A stretch of 37,594 nucleotides of DNA from Parachlamydiales bacterium. GTDB taxonomy: Bacteria; Chlamydiota; Chlamydiia; Chlamydiales; JAEMRK01. Under the pieces are notes generated by a model, which did no database searches, was not told the DNA's origin, and saw only the letters and a program-made list of their open reading frames with translations. Each line of letters starts with the position of its first letter. Position 1 is the stretch's first letter. Both the position numbers and the translations under genes were made by a program. The stretch spans positions 1 through 37,594 of the forward strand of contig JAEMRK010000011.1 of NCBI GenBank assembly GCA_016463375.1, given 5' to 3'. Positions 8,021-17,893 of this stretch are shown here, piece after piece.

Positions 8021-9568
8021 ATGATAAATATATTTTTCATCAGCTTCGTATTATTAACTTCTTGTTTAAGTGCTAATACGCTTAAACAACGTCAAACACT
8101 GTTCTACAGCTTAGATCCAACGTCTGTTGCTCAAGCTCTTTCATTTTTTGAACTCTACCCTGAAACTGACGAAGGAAAAAAAGCTCTGCACAGAGCTTGG
8201 ATATTATTAACTCAAGATCAAATCGCTAATGGTGAAAAAAAACTTCCTGAAGAAGAAATATCATTTTTACCATTATCCACAGTATTTTCTTTAATTACTT
8301 TAGTCGATCGCGTTGCACCACTTTCTAATCCTTCTTTAGATACTGAAGTCATACAATTAGTTGATCGTTTGGGCCATAACCTCTGTAATCGTAAGCTCAA
8401 AGGATTTCATTGCCTATCTGCCAAAGACATCATCGATCAACAAAATGAAGATATCGATTTAGCACGCGGTTTGTTGTTAACGCAGCTTGGAGATGATCCA
8501 GAGGCATTGAAAACGATTAGTCAATACGAAGCCTTACTAGACATGATGGCGTTGCAAATAAGAGCGCGATTACCCAAAGATGCAACCCCTCATCAAATCA
8601 TCGAAGCTATGAATGCATTGATATTTTATGATTTACATTTTAAATTCCCCCCACACTCTGTGTATGCCGATGACATTGACCTCTACACTTTTTTACCAGC
8701 TGTTTTAGATTCAAGGCGTGGTGTGTGTTTAGGTGTTTCAATTTTATATTTATCAATTGCTCAACGATTAGATTTACCATTAGAAATTATAACACCTCCT
8801 GGTCACATTTATGTGCGTCATAGAAATGGAGATGACATTGTCAATATTGAGACAACGGCCCGTGGTATCAATATTCCTACAAAAGCCTATTTGAGTATCA
8901 ACACAAGATCTCTTCTTGTCAGAACAATTAAAGAGGTCATCGGATTTGCTTTTGTCAATCAAGCATCAGTTTACTCTCAACAAGAAAAATATGACGAAGC
9001 TGTTTCTTGTTACGAAAAGGGTTACCCTTTTTTGTCACATGATCCATTGATGATCGAATTGCTCGGTTACCATTATCTCATGAATGGGGATAAAAAAAAG
9101 GGAGAAAAACTCCTTCATAAACTCGACGACATCATTCCTGAACATCTTGTTTCAAAAGAAACGATCGCAGAAGATTATTTTAAAGGACGGGTCAATAGCA
9201 CGGCTTTAAAAGTTCTTTTTAAAAAAGTTGATGAAACCCAAGAGTCTTTAGAAGCTAAAAAGAACGAATTGCAAAATGTTGTGAAAAAATATCCAAAATT
9301 TAGACAAGGGTTATTTCAATTAGCAACTCTTTGGTTACAACTCAAACGTAATAATGAAGCCCTTATTATTTTAGAAAAATTACACACTATAGATGATCAA
9401 GATCCCACAGTTGAGTACTATCTTGCAGCTCTTAATGCCGAGCGTTGGAATTACCCAAAAGCATGGCAACATCTATTACAAGCTGAAAAAATTGTTAAAG
9501 AAAGAAATCATAGCCCCCAAGCTTTGAAAGAATTGCGTATAAATTTAAAAGCCTTGAATCCGCAATAG
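8021..9568 (+). CDS. Probable lipoprotein with transglutaminase-like (SirB1-type) domain and TPR repeats
   Basis: 515 residues. The N-terminus MINIFFISFVLLTSC is a short export signal ending in a lipobox-like LTSC, so the protein is probably exported and perhaps lipidated. Residues about 185-300 match the SirB1-type transglutaminase-like region: the Cys motif RRGVCLG (C236), then PPGHIYVRH (H262) and VNIETT, a candidate Cys-His-acid triad. Residues 310-510 form TPR-like helical hairpins (YDEAVSCYEKGYPF, NNEALIILEKL). The substrate is unknown; bacterial relatives are often hypothetical. It starts 41 bases after malQ and may be cotranscribed. Domain calls are from visual motifs only. Confidence 0.7.
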   Translation: MINIFFISFVLLTSCLSANTLKQRQTLFYSLDPTSVAQALSFFELYPETDEGKKALHRAWILLTQDQIANGEKKLPEEEISFLPLSTVFSLITLVDRVAPLSNPSLDTEVIQLVDRLGHNLCNRKLKGFHCLSAKDIIDQQNEDIDLARGLLLTQLGDDPEALKTISQYEALLDMMALQIRARLPKDATPHQIIEAMNALIFYDLHFKFPPHSVYADDIDLYTFLPAVLDSRRGVCLGVSILYLSIAQRLDLPLEIITPPGHIYVRHRNGDDIVNIETTARGINIPTKAYLSINTRSLLVRTIKEVIGFAFVNQASVYSQQEKYDEAVSCYEKGYPFLSHDPLMIELLGYHYLMNGDKKKGEKLLHKLDDIIPEHLVSKETIAEDYFKGRVNSTALKVLFKKVDETQESLEAKKNELQNVVKKYPKFRQGLFQLATLWLQLKRNNEALIILEKLHTIDDQDPTVEYYLAALNAERWNYPKAWQHLLQAEKIVKERNHSPQALKELRINLKALNPQ

Positions 9569-9580
9569 CTCCAGGGAGTA

Positions 9581-9609
9581 TTGACAAAACCTTGAGCCTT
9601 TCTTATGCT
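9581..9609 (+). promoter_or_regulatory. Sigma-70-type promoter for clpB
   Basis: TTGACA (9581-9586), a 17-base spacer and TATGCT (9604-9609) stand just upstream of clpB, followed by the ribosome site AAAGGAG at 9622-9628. I looked for a CIRCE operator (TTAGCACTC-N9-GAGTGCTAA) for HrcA control and did not see one. Confidence 0.55.
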
Positions 9610-9635
9610 AATTAAAAACTTAAAGGAGATGTGTT

Positions 9636-12227
9636 ATGGCTCCCAATTTCACAGATAGCGTCACCGAAGCGATTCAACAAGCAATCAACCTTGCAGTTGA
9701 AAGCCACCACTCTCAAGTTACAGAAAATCATTTACTAAAAGCCTTCTTAGACGATCCAGAAGGCTATTTCTGCACGACTCTTAGTAGCTTAGATCTCGAC
9801 CCCGAAACTTTAAAAAAGCAAGTCGATAGCGCACTACATAGCGTAGCTACTTTTGCATCAAGCGATGGGCAACCTGCCACATCGCCTAACTTGCAAGCCC
9901 GCATCCAAGATGCGGGAGCTATTGCAAAAAAATGGAACGATACATTTATTAGCTTAGATCATTTCTTCTTAAGCTACTGGCAAAAAGCTGGAGAACCGCT
10001 GAGTCGATTTAAATCAGGTTCAAATTTAAGCGATAAAAAAGTCGAAGAAAAAATTAAAGAGATTAGAGGAGATAGGCATATGGACTCACCTACTGCAGAA
10101 TCAGGCTTACAGACTTTAAAAAAGTACTGTAAAAACCTCACATCTCTTGCCAAAGAAGGCAAGCTGGACCCTGTAATTGGTCGTGACGAAGAAATTCGTC
10201 GCACCATTCAAGTGCTATCGCGCCGCACAAAAAACAATCCCCTTCTGATTGGTGATCCAGGAGTTGGTAAAACAGCCATAGCAGAAGGACTAGCTCTTAG
10301 AATTTTACAAGGTGATGTGCCAGATACGTTGAAAGATAAGCAACTTGTTGCCCTTGATATGGGAAGCCTCATTGCCGGTACAAAATTTAGAGGCGAGTTT
10401 GAAGAGCGCTTGAAAGGTATTTTGCACGACATCGAAAAAAGCGACGGACAGATCATATTGTTTATTGATGAAGTTCATACATTAATTGGAGCTGGCGCTA
10501 GTGAAGGCGCAATGGATGCTGCCAATCTTTTAAAACCAGCACTAGCTAGAGGCACACTTCATTGCATCGGTGCCACAACAATTAACGAATACAAAAAGTA
10601 CATTGAAAAAGATCCTGCATTAGAGCGCCGCTTTCAACCAGTGCTTATAGAAGAGCCATCTTTAGAAGATGCCATGGCTATTTTAAGGGGCCTTAAAGAG
10701 CGCTACGAGATTTTTCACGGCGTTAGAATTACAGAAGCTGCCATCAATGCTGCCGTTTTATTATCACACCGCTACATCGCTGATCGCCAGTTACCAGACA
10801 AAGCTATCGATTTAATTGATGAGGCTGCGAGCTTGATTCGAATGCAACTCGGATCTCGTCCATTGCCTATTGATAACAAAGAAAGAGAATTGTCCTCTTT
10901 AATTATCAAACAAGAAGCACTCAAACGAGAAGATTCACCTTTGGCTAAAGAAGAAGCTAAAAAGCTTGATGAGCAAATTTCAAAAGTGCGAGAAGAATTA
11001 ACAACTCTTCGTACAAGGTGGGATAACGAGAAAAAAATCATCGAGCAGCTTAAAGAGAAAAAAAATCGTATTGAGCAATTGAAGTTCCAAGAAGAAGAAG
11101 CAGAGCGACAAGCTGACTACAATAAAGTTGCGGAAATTCGCTACAGTCAACTGCCACTCATTGAAAAAGAGATGAAGGACCTTCAAGATACTTTGAACGA
11201 AAAAGCTGACCGTATGTTGCAAGAAGAAGTCGATGAACAACTTATTGCTCAAATTGTTGGAAAATGGACTGGCATTCCCGTGCAAAGATTGTTAGAGGGT
11301 GAGGCAAAAAAACTTCTGCATTTAGAATCAGAGCTTTCTAAAAGAGTTGTTGGTCAAACAATCGCCATTCAAGCTGTTAGCGATGCTATACGCCGCTCGC
11401 GTGCTGGTCTTCAAGACCCAACGAGGCCGATCGGTGTCTTTTTGTTTTTAGGACCAACAGGAGTTGGTAAAACGGAACTGGCCAAAACACTTGCTGTGCA
11501 ACTGTTTAATCAAGAAGAAGCCATGATTCGTCTCGATATGTCTGAGTACATGGAAAAACACAGTGTGGCTAAATTGATTGGTTCGCCTCCAGGTTATGTC
11601 GGCTATGATGAAGGTGGCCAATTGACAGAAGCGCTTCGTCGTCGCCCCTATTCCGTAGTGCTTCTCGATGAAATCGAAAAAGCCAACCCAGATGTCTTTA
11701 ATATCCTTCTTCAAATTTTTGATGATGGTCGATTAACTGATAGTAAAGGACGCACTGTCAGCTGTAAAAACGCCTTGTTTATCATGACATCTAACTTGGG
11801 TTCTGCCCAATTAATGGATAAAATGCATTCACTCAATAAAGACATATCAAAAGAAGAAATTTTAAGTTTCTTAAATCCAATACTGCAAGAATACTTCAGA
11901 CCAGAGTTTCTCAACCGTTTAGATGAAGTCTTACCATTCTTACCACTACGTCCTGAAGATATGGCAAAAATTGTAGAAATCCAGCTTCACCGATTGACTA
12001 AGTTATTACAAGATCGTCATGTGACATTGAGCTGGAAAGATGATGTTGTGGATCATTTAGCCAAAGAAGGCTATGACCCTTATTTTGGAGCAAGACCTTT
12101 GAAGAGAATGATCCAAACCGAGGTCACCAATAAATTATCAACGTCGATACTTAAAGGTGATATTCCCTACCACGCCCATGTTGAGTTGATCCTTAAGAAT
12201 GATAAGATCGACCTTAAAATTAACTAG
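9636..12227 (+). CDS. clpB: ClpB disaggregase
   Basis: 863 residues, full length for the hexameric AAA+ disaggregase that works with DnaK to rescue aggregated proteins in the cytoplasm. It has the double Clp-N region (1-150), AAA1 with Walker [10 protein letters not shown] at 206-214 and [15 protein letters not shown], a charged M-domain coiled coil (about 400-525), and AAA2 with GPTGVGKTE at 606-614 and [14 protein letters not shown], then the D2-small domain. A strong AAAGGAG precedes the ATG. Its last four bases overlap the end of the convergent sthA. In C. trachomatis clpB is elsewhere, so its place between malQ and rpmB is a rearrangement relative to that species. Confidence 0.97.
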   Translation: MAPNFTDSVTEAIQQAINLAVESHHSQVTENHLLKAFLDDPEGYFCTTLSSLDLDPETLKKQVDSALHSVATFASSDGQPATSPNLQARIQDAGAIAKKWNDTFISLDHFFLSYWQKAGEPLSRFKSGSNLSDKKVEEKIKEIRGDRHMDSPTAESGLQTLKKYCKNLTSLAKEGKLDPVIGRDEEIRRTIQVLSRRTKNNPLLIGDPGVGKTAIAEGLALRILQGDVPDTLKDKQLVALDMGSLIAGTKFRGEFEERLKGILHDIEKSDGQIILFIDEVHTLIGAGASEGAMDAANLLKPALARGTLHCIGATTINEYKKYIEKDPALERRFQPVLIEEPSLEDAMAILRGLKERYEIFHGVRITEAAINAAVLLSHRYIADRQLPDKAIDLIDEAASLIRMQLGSRPLPIDNKERELSSLIIKQEALKREDSPLAKEEAKKLDEQISKVREELTTLRTRWDNEKKIIEQLKEKKNRIEQLKFQEEEAERQADYNKVAEIRYSQLPLIEKEMKDLQDTLNEKADRMLQEEVDEQLIAQIVGKWTGIPVQRLLEGEAKKLLHLESELSKRVVGQTIAIQAVSDAIRRSRAGLQDPTRPIGVFLFLGPTGVGKTELAKTLAVQLFNQEEAMIRLDMSEYMEKHSVAKLIGSPPGYVGYDEGGQLTEALRRRPYSVVLLDEIEKANPDVFNILLQIFDDGRLTDSKGRTVSCKNALFIMTSNLGSAQLMDKMHSLNKDISKEEILSFLNPILQEYFRPEFLNRLDEVLPFLPLRPEDMAKIVEIQLHRLTKLLQDRHVTLSWKDDVVDHLAKEGYDPYFGARPLKRMIQTEVTNKLSTSILKGDIPYHAHVELILKNDKIDLKIN

Positions 12228-13621
12228 AAATTACTTTTAACTTTGTTTAAGCCGTTGAGTGCCGCTATGCGGTACCCTTCGGCGTAAGTTGGATAGTTAA
12301 AAACTTGGTAGATAAAATAATCAAGCCTTGCGTTAAAACTCATCGCGACTTGACCAATATGAATCACTTCTGTAGCTCCACTACCAATTATATGCACACC
12401 CAAGACTTCTAAAGTTTCTGAGTGGAATAAAATTTTAAACATACCAGTTTGTAAGCCATTAATGTGACTGCGCGCGATTTCATAATAGTAAGCTCGCCCT
12501 ACTTGATAATGAAACCCCATTTTTTGCAGCTCTTCTTCGTTGTAACCGCAAGATGATATTTCTGGTATTGTATATATACCAATCGGAAAAAAGTCCGGGA
12601 ATGGCTGTGTATGAGCGCCAAATGCATGACAAGCAGCGCGCCTTCCTTGCTCCATACTCGTTGATGCAAGTGCTGGATTTCCGACAACGTCACCTGCTGC
12701 ATAAATATGGGATACCGGCGTTTGAAAAAATGGATTAACAGGCATATGACCTGTTTTATCAAGACTCAAACCCGCCTTTTCAATATTTAAAGCTGCGACA
12801 TTAGCCACACGACCGAGCGCATAAAGCAACACATCAGCTTCTAAAAACGAGCCATCTTTAAAAGTTACTCTTGCCCGATCAATGAGTTTTTCAATTTTTT
12901 CTGGTTCTTTGTTACCGACAAATTGCAATCCAATATCTACTAATGCCGTCTGTAGGTGAATTCCAATTTCCCAATCGATAAATGATAAGATGTGATCTTT
13001 TTTATCAACGACCGTGACCTTAACACCCAAAGCTGCAAAATAGCTGGCGTATTCCGATCCAACAATACCCCCGCCCAAAACGATCATCGTTTTAGGGAGT
13101 TTATCGATCGACAAGAGTCTTGTCGAATCGAGTATAACGTCTTCATCGAATGGAACTTCTAAAGGATTGCGCGGAATAGACCCTGTTGCAATTAATACCC
13201 TATCAGTTTGTATAAGATGACTAGTTTCACCATTAGCGTTTGTTACACTGATCGAATGTGGCCCTGTAAACTGAGCCGTACCATAGATTAATATAATATT
13301 ATTGCGTTTGAACTGGCGTGATATTAAGTCGCGTTCTTCTTCTAATACGCGAGTTAATCGGTAATTAAGATCACTAATAGATACTTTAGGAAGTTGATAA
13401 CTTTTACCATAAAAGCTGCGTTGATTAAACTCCGTTAAATCAACGACTGCTTCACGCAAGGATTTTGATGGGATAGTTCCGGAGTTTAAACAAGCCCCCC
13501 CAGGAACCGTATCCTTCTCAATAATAGCGACTTTCTTACCCAGTTTGGCGGCTTGAATTGCAGCCTTTTGACCGGCTGGACCAGTGCCAATGACCACAAA
13601 ATCAACATTCAGCTCTTCCAT
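12224..13621 (-). CDS. sthA: Soluble pyridine nucleotide transhydrogenase SthA
   Basis: FAD-dependent flavoprotein of the pyridine nucleotide-disulfide oxidoreductase superfamily, interconverting NADPH and NADH. The FAD-binding [10 protein letters not shown] is near the N-terminus, and the NAD(P)-binding [11 protein letters not shown] lies mid-protein. The active-site stretch [13 protein letters not shown] has only one cysteine, lacking the CxxxxC redox pair of dihydrolipoamide dehydrogenase, and the C-terminus [19 protein letters not shown] is SthA-like rather than the His-Glu motif of Lpd. An upstream in-frame ATG (13669) has no ribosome site. The ATG at 13621 follows AAGGAT and yields 465 residues, close to the E. 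coli length. Confidence 0.88.
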   Translation of the reverse strand: MEELNVDFVVIGTGPAGQKAAIQAAKLGKKVAIIEKDTVPGGACLNSGTIPSKSLREAVVDLTEFNQRSFYGKSYQLPKVSISDLNYRLTRVLEEERDLISRQFKRNNIILIYGTAQFTGPHSISVTNANGETSHLIQTDRVLIATGSIPRNPLEVPFDEDVILDSTRLLSIDKLPKTMIVLGGGIVGSEYASYFAALGVKVTVVDKKDHILSFIDWEIGIHLQTALVDIGLQFVGNKEPEKIEKLIDRARVTFKDGSFLEADVLLYALGRVANVAALNIEKAGLSLDKTGHMPVNPFFQTPVSHIYAAGDVVGNPALASTSMEQGRRAACHAFGAHTQPFPDFFPIGIYTIPEISSCGYNEEELQKMGFHYQVGRAYYYEIARSHINGLQTGMFKILFHSETLEVLGVHIIGSGATEVIHIGQVAMSFNARLDYFIYQVFNYPTYAEGYRIAALNGLNKVKSNF

Positions 13622-13625
13622 CTGG

Positions 13626-13631
13626 ATCCTT
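13626..13631 (-). promoter_or_regulatory. Ribosome binding site that sets the sthA start
   Basis: AAGGAT on the minus strand lies four bases before the ATG at 13621. No comparable site precedes the upstream ATG at 13669. Confidence 0.5.
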
Positions 13632-13692
13632 ACTAGTATCTGATGTCTAATTATTTTTTTAAAATTCATTTAGCCATTAAATGCAACTGTTC

Positions 13693-13721
13693 TTGTCGAA
13701 TAAGCATTTATTTGTTATTTT
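13693..13721 (+). promoter_or_regulatory. Candidate promoter for rpmB
   Basis: TTGTCG (13693-13698), 17 bases, TATTTT (13716-13721), about 35 bases before the rpmB start. It is the best match in the short divergent gap with sthA. Weak evidence. Confidence 0.3.
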
Positions 13722-13756
13722 CTTTGGTTTAACAAATTTGTTAGTGGGAGCAGACA

Positions 13757-14032
13757 ATGGCAAAGCAATGTCAAGTGACTGGTAAAAAACCTGTGCGTGG
13801 ACGTAGCTATACACTGCGCGGAATTGCCAAAAAGAAAAAAGGTATTGGTCTAAAGATTACAGGTGTTAACAAACGCCGTTTCTTACCAAACTTGGTTAAA
13901 AAACGTTTTTGGTTTGCTGATGAAAATCGTTTTATCACACTGCGTCTATGTACAGCAGCAATGCGTACTATTGATAAAGTGGGATTAAGCACTATCGTTC
14001 GTCAAATGCGTGCTGAAGGACAAAAAGTCTAA
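13757..14032 (+). CDS. rpmB: 50S ribosomal protein L28
   Basis: 91-residue basic protein starting MAKQCQVTGKKPVRGR, typical of bacterial L28, an assembly protein of the large subunit. GGGAG lies before the ATG. Compared with the C. trachomatis order (CT086 next to malQ), about 5.7 kb holding the lipoprotein, clpB and sthA separates it from malQ here, but its downstream neighbours are the expected ones. Confidence 0.95.
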   Translation: MAKQCQVTGKKPVRGRSYTLRGIAKKKKGIGLKITGVNKRRFLPNLVKKRFWFADENRFITLRLCTAAMRTIDKVGLSTIVRQMRAEGQKV

Positions 14033-14080
14033 GTTCTTCTTCAATACAGTTTAACCGCCAAGCGACTTTAAAGATTTCTT

Positions 14081-15880
14081 ATGCATCGACCTGTGACTAA
14101 TCTCAAACAATTTCTTGATATTTTACGTAAAGAAAAGGAATTAATTGAGATTGATGTTGAAGTCGATGCAAATCTTGAAATCGCAGAGATCCATCGAAGA
14201 ATTGCGGCGGTCGATGGCCCAGCCCTTCTTTTTAAACGAGTCAAAAACTCTTCATTTCCCGTAGTTACAAATCTTTTTGGATCCAATAAGCGTATAGCCC
14301 ATGCGTTTCCGCATGAGCCTGAAAAAATTGTTAGAAATTTACTCACTTTAATCACTGAAGATTTTCCACCTAAATTCTCCACTCTTTGGCAAAAGCGCAA
14401 TTCTTTAAAAGCTATGCGCTGGCTGGGGACTAAAAATCTAAGACAAGCTCCTGTTTGTCAACATGAGATGCCAACAGTTGATTTAGAACAAATCCCCCTA
14501 TTAAAACTATGGCCACTTGATGGTGGACACTTTGTCACGTTGCCGCTTGTTTATACTCAATCACCTCTCGGTGGTCCGCCAAATCTTGCAATGTACCGCA
14601 TCCAACGCTTTGATAAGACAACAACTGGTATCCATTGGCAAATAGCAAAAGGTGGTGGTTTTCATTACTCTCAAGCAGAAAGCCAGAACCAATCACTGCC
14701 TGTCTCCATTTTTGTTGGTGGACCGCCGGCGTTAATTATGTCGGCAATAGCCCCATTACCAGAAAATGTATGCGAGCTTTTATTAGCAGGCTTTTTGCAG
14801 GGCAAAAAGCTGTCTACTACAAAACTCAATGATTATCCTCACCCTCTGATTTCTGAATGTGAATTTGCTCTGCTTGGTGAAGTTAAGCCGTTTGAAAGAA
14901 GACTAGAAGGTCCATTTGGTGACCATTATGGATATTACAGTTGGGCACACGATTTTCCAGTTTTTCATTGCAATCGCGTATTTCATCAAAAAGACGCCAT
15001 TTATCCAGCAACTGTTGTTGGAAAACCTAGACAAGAAGATTTTTACATCGGCGACTTCTTACAAGATTTATTAAGTCCCCTATTTCCTATTGTTATGCCA
15101 GGTGTAAAGGCACTATGGAGTTACGGAGAAACAGGATTTCACTCCTTAACAGCAGCTGTTGTTCGTGAACGCTACTATAGAGAATGCATGGCCAGCGCCT
15201 TTCGCATTCTTGGAGAAGGACAACTGTCTCTCACTAAATTTTTACTCGTTACAGACCAACCAGTCGATGTCAAAGATATCAAACAAGTACTGCCCTGCAT
15301 TTTAGAGCGTTTCAATGCCGAAACAGATCTATTTATATTCACAAACCTTTCACTAGACACACTTGATTACACAGGTCCTGAACTCAACAAAGGATCTCGC
15401 GGTATTATGCTAGGTATTGGGGAGAAAAAAAGAGATCTTCCTCATTCTTTTCAAGGATCACTGCCGCAACCAGCAAAAACTGTAGCAGCTTTTTGCCCTG
15501 GTTGTTTAGTTATAGAAGTTGCATCATACACCGAATGGCAAGACTTCACCCCATTTTTACACCATGCTGATTTTAAAAACTGGCCCTTAATTATCATTGT
15601 CGATGATTTAAAAAAGTCACTTAAAAATACGGCGACATTTTTATGGACCGTGTTTACTCGTTTTGAGCCAGCAGCCGATATCTACAGTGCTAAACAAGAT
15701 ATTCATCGTCACCATATCGTCTATGCCAATCCAATTATGATTGATGCGCGTATGAAACCACGTTATCCACCAGAAGTTGCCTGTGATGAAAAAACAGATC
15801 AGTTAGTCTCTCAACGTTGGAGTCACTACTTTCCAAAAGGTCAAGACATGGGCAGTAGTTATCAAGGACATGTATGTTAA
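14081..15880 (+). CDS. ubiD: UbiD-family prenylated-FMN decarboxylase
   Basis: 599 residues of the UbiD (3-octaprenyl-4-hydroxybenzoate carboxy-lyase-like) family, matching the position of CT085. The family hallmark LEGPFGDHYGYYS occurs near residue 275, with VTLPLVYTQSPLGGPPNLAMYR upstream, which contributes to the prFMN/metal site. The C-terminal region from about 480 is the UbiD dimerisation and tail part. In Chlamydiae, which make menaquinone by the futalosine pathway, a UbiD-type enzyme could serve the late decarboxylation; that role is inferred. It starts 48 bases after rpmB, and its end overlaps the phospholipase D-like gene. Confidence 0.85.
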   Translation: MHRPVTNLKQFLDILRKEKELIEIDVEVDANLEIAEIHRRIAAVDGPALLFKRVKNSSFPVVTNLFGSNKRIAHAFPHEPEKIVRNLLTLITEDFPPKFSTLWQKRNSLKAMRWLGTKNLRQAPVCQHEMPTVDLEQIPLLKLWPLDGGHFVTLPLVYTQSPLGGPPNLAMYRIQRFDKTTTGIHWQIAKGGGFHYSQAESQNQSLPVSIFVGGPPALIMSAIAPLPENVCELLLAGFLQGKKLSTTKLNDYPHPLISECEFALLGEVKPFERRLEGPFGDHYGYYSWAHDFPVFHCNRVFHQKDAIYPATVVGKPRQEDFYIGDFLQDLLSPLFPIVMPGVKALWSYGETGFHSLTAAVVRERYYRECMASAFRILGEGQLSLTKFLLVTDQPVDVKDIKQVLPCILERFNAETDLFIFTNLSLDTLDYTGPELNKGSRGIMLGIGEKKRDLPHSFQGSLPQPAKTVAAFCPGCLVIEVASYTEWQDFTPFLHHADFKNWPLIIIVDDLKKSLKNTATFLWTVFTRFEPAADIYSAKQDIHRHHIVYANPIMIDARMKPRYPPEVACDEKTDQLVSQRWSHYFPKGQDMGSSYQGHVC

Positions 15881-16923
15881 TGAAAAAAAAGGTAAGGGTG
15901 TCTCTTTATTCTTTTTTATCACTTGCCACTTGTTGTTTACTTCTTTGGACTTTTGAACACAGCCAACATGTTGATCTGCCTCAACCCCAACAACCAGCTA
16001 GCTTTTACGCTACACAATGTCGAGATGATCTGCGTCTTGTGTATGAAACTGCCATCAAAGAAGCTAAAAATTCTATTGAAGTGACAATTTTTTCATTCAA
16101 TGATTTCCACCTATTTGAACTGCTGCGCGACAAAGCGAATGCGGGCGTTAGAGTAACAGTTATAATCGATAAAAAAAATGGCAACTCTTTGAGAAAATAC
16201 TTAGGATCCAATGTCATTATTGTTAAACGAAAGACACATGGCTTAATGCATAGAAAACTGATGGTCGTAGACGACCATCTTGTTTTTGCAGGATCGAGTA
16301 ATTTAACATCCGAATCACTGTGGTTGCATGATAACTTAGTGATAGGTTGGGATAGTGAAAATTTAGCTAAAATTATAAGACAAAAAAATTCGAGTCAAAT
16401 TACTGATAAGCCAATAGTTATCAAAGACCACGATATGAATATTGGTGGTCAGCACGTGGAAGTGTGGTTTTTGCCAGAAGATAAGTTCGCCCTACAAAAG
16501 CTTTTACAACTCATACATACTGCAAAAAAAACTATACGCGTTGCGATGTTTACATGGACCCATATGCAGCTAACAGATGCGATCATTGAAGCTGAAAAGC
16601 GCGGTGTCAAAGTCGAAGTAGCCGTAGACGCTAGAGCTGCTGAAGGTGCTAGTCAAAAAGTTGTGCAGACTCTGCAGTTAGCGGGAATTAGAGTTGGACG
16701 AAATAGGGGTGGTCAATTACTCCACCACAAATTCATGTATATCGACGATACAATACTTGTTAATGGATCAGCTAATTGGACAAAAGCGGCCTTTAAATAT
16801 AATGAAGATGTTTTTTTTGTGATTCATGATTTGAATGAAGTTCAAAAACGATTTATGCAAAAATTGTGGGATGTTGTATCTACAGAGTCCCAAGAAAAGC
16901 CTCCTTTACTCAAAGCTAGTTAA
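15874..16923 (+). CDS. Exported phospholipase D-like protein with two HKD motifs
   Basis: 349 residues with an N-terminal export signal or membrane anchor (basic start, then LYSFLSLATCCLLLWTF). It has two HxKxxxxD active-site motifs: HRKLMVVD starting at H126 followed by GSSNLTSESL, and HHKFMYID starting at H284 followed by GSANWTKAA. This is the phospholipase D/cardiolipin synthase/nuclease superfamily; the pairing of two motifs in one chain is the phosphodiesterase arrangement. The position matches CT084. Substrate (lipid or nucleic acid) cannot be told from sequence. The start is ATG 15874, overlapping ubiD by seven bases, or ATG 15880 at the TAATG junction. Confidence 0.88.
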   Translation: MLMKKKVRVSLYSFLSLATCCLLLWTFEHSQHVDLPQPQQPASFYATQCRDDLRLVYETAIKEAKNSIEVTIFSFNDFHLFELLRDKANAGVRVTVIIDKKNGNSLRKYLGSNVIIVKRKTHGLMHRKLMVVDDHLVFAGSSNLTSESLWLHDNLVIGWDSENLAKIIRQKNSSQITDKPIVIKDHDMNIGGQHVEVWFLPEDKFALQKLLQLIHTAKKTIRVAMFTWTHMQLTDAIIEAEKRGVKVEVAVDARAAEGASQKVVQTLQLAGIRVGRNRGGQLLHHKFMYIDDTILVNGSANWTKAAFKYNEDVFFVIHDLNEVQKRFMQKLWDVVSTESQEKPPLLKAS

Positions 16924-16982
16924 TATCAAAATAGATTGGTCGTATAGGTTGTGTATTTCTATAAAACATCTTATTAAAAAAT

Positions 16983-17263
16983 CTAAACTTTTTTGCCTAA
17001 GAAATTCTGTATTGTACTATCAAGATTCTCAAGGTAATAATAGCTGTTTAGATTAAGAGCTTGGTGCCATGTCTCGTTATGTTCTTTGTATGCAACACCA
17101 AATTTTTGCTGGCAAAGCGGTTTCCACAATTCATTTTTTTGACTACTAATTGTTCTGAATAGCTTACAGACCCGTTCAATTGCGATTAATTCTTTAGGTT
17201 TTAAAAACGAAAAATATGATCGACCATTTCATTCGATAAATTATTAAAATTAATCGATGACAT
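16983..17263 (-). pseudogene. Frameshifted F-box gene remnant (last member of the array)
   Basis: Reading the minus strand from ATG 17263 gives an F-box start (NLSNEMVDHIFRF) that hits TAA at 17201-17203. Slipping by one base in the T/A run there restores the second half of the F-box (KELIAIERVCKLFRTI) and the next conserved family motif (FGVAYKEHNETWHQALNLN), up to a TAG at 16983-16985. The C-terminal domain found in its paralogues is missing. It is thus a gene broken by a one-base loss in a homopolymer and truncated. It fills most of the 380-base gap between the phospholipase D-like gene and the first intact F-box gene; I see nothing else there. Confidence 0.75.
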
Positions 17264-17303
17264 AAAAACACTTAGTAAGAGTTAAACGATCTCATAATTT
17301 GAC

Positions 17304-17891
17304 TTAAGTATTAACTTCTTTCCAGACAGGCGCCAGGTACGGAAAATGTTCTTCAACTTTAAACATGCCTTTAAAAAATATTGAAATTTGATTAAGTTTT
17401 GATGAAAACCTTACATCTTCCCTAGATTCTGTACCTTTGAGGTAATAGACATTTAATCCGTCTTTTGCCTTACAAAGATATAATTCTTTGATCGATTCAA
17501 AAGACTTATTATTTTTAGAGCAGAGTAAATCGACAGTACTTTTAAGAAACCACTGAGTAATCCATTGTTGTTTCTGATGTTTTTTCCATGTATCACTCTT
17601 TGGATTTTGCCTTACAACAAAAAGAATATCTTTATTTGCAGGACTATGAGCCTGTCCAAATAATGATGAAATATTTGTCGTAAATGCCTGCTCTACAGTT
17701 CTTAGATTGTAATGTAAAATATGGTCCCACTTACGCAAATTCTTAATAAGATTGTTATCAACTTGATTTTGTATTGCAGTTGAAAAAGCTTTGCAAACCA
17801 TATGAAGTTTCTGCCGATCTACTTCACTGAGACAGTCTGAAACAATGGCAAATGCCTTAGCACTATTAGAACTGGGTATTATAGCACTCAT
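17304..17891 (-). CDS. F-box-like family protein 1 (degenerate F-box)
   Basis: 195 residues. The N-terminus has a weak F-box (AFAIVSDCLSEVDRQKLHMVCKAF), keeping the VCK core but not the leading LP. The middle motif of the family (yG..Y.e..E.W.qAy) is largely lost. The C-terminal family domain is recognisable: WFLKSTVDLLCSKNNKSFES, then GLNVYYLKG and SIFFKGMFK. The gene starts two bases after the stop of the upstream F-box gene, so it is cotranscribed with it. By analogy with other F-box proteins the F-box would bind host Skp1, but this copy may be non-functional in that respect. Confidence 0.7.
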   Translation of the reverse strand: MSAIIPSSNSAKAFAIVSDCLSEVDRQKLHMVCKAFSTAIQNQVDNNLIKNLRKWDHILHYNLRTVEQAFTTNISSLFGQAHSPANKDILFVVRQNPKSDTWKKHQKQQWITQWFLKSTVDLLCSKNNKSFESIKELYLCKAKDGLNVYYLKGTESREDVRFSSKLNQISIFFKGMFKVEEHFPYLAPVWKEVNT

Positions 17892-17893
17892 AG

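Noticed and set aside
9570-9635. CIRCE heat-shock operator upstream of clpB
   Set aside because: No TTAGCACTC/GAGTGCTAA pair is present; only a standard promoter is seen.
12224-13621. Dihydrolipoamide dehydrogenase for the sthA gene
   Set aside because: The second redox cysteine and the C-terminal HPT-type His-Glu motif are absent, while the SthA-type active site and C-terminus are present.
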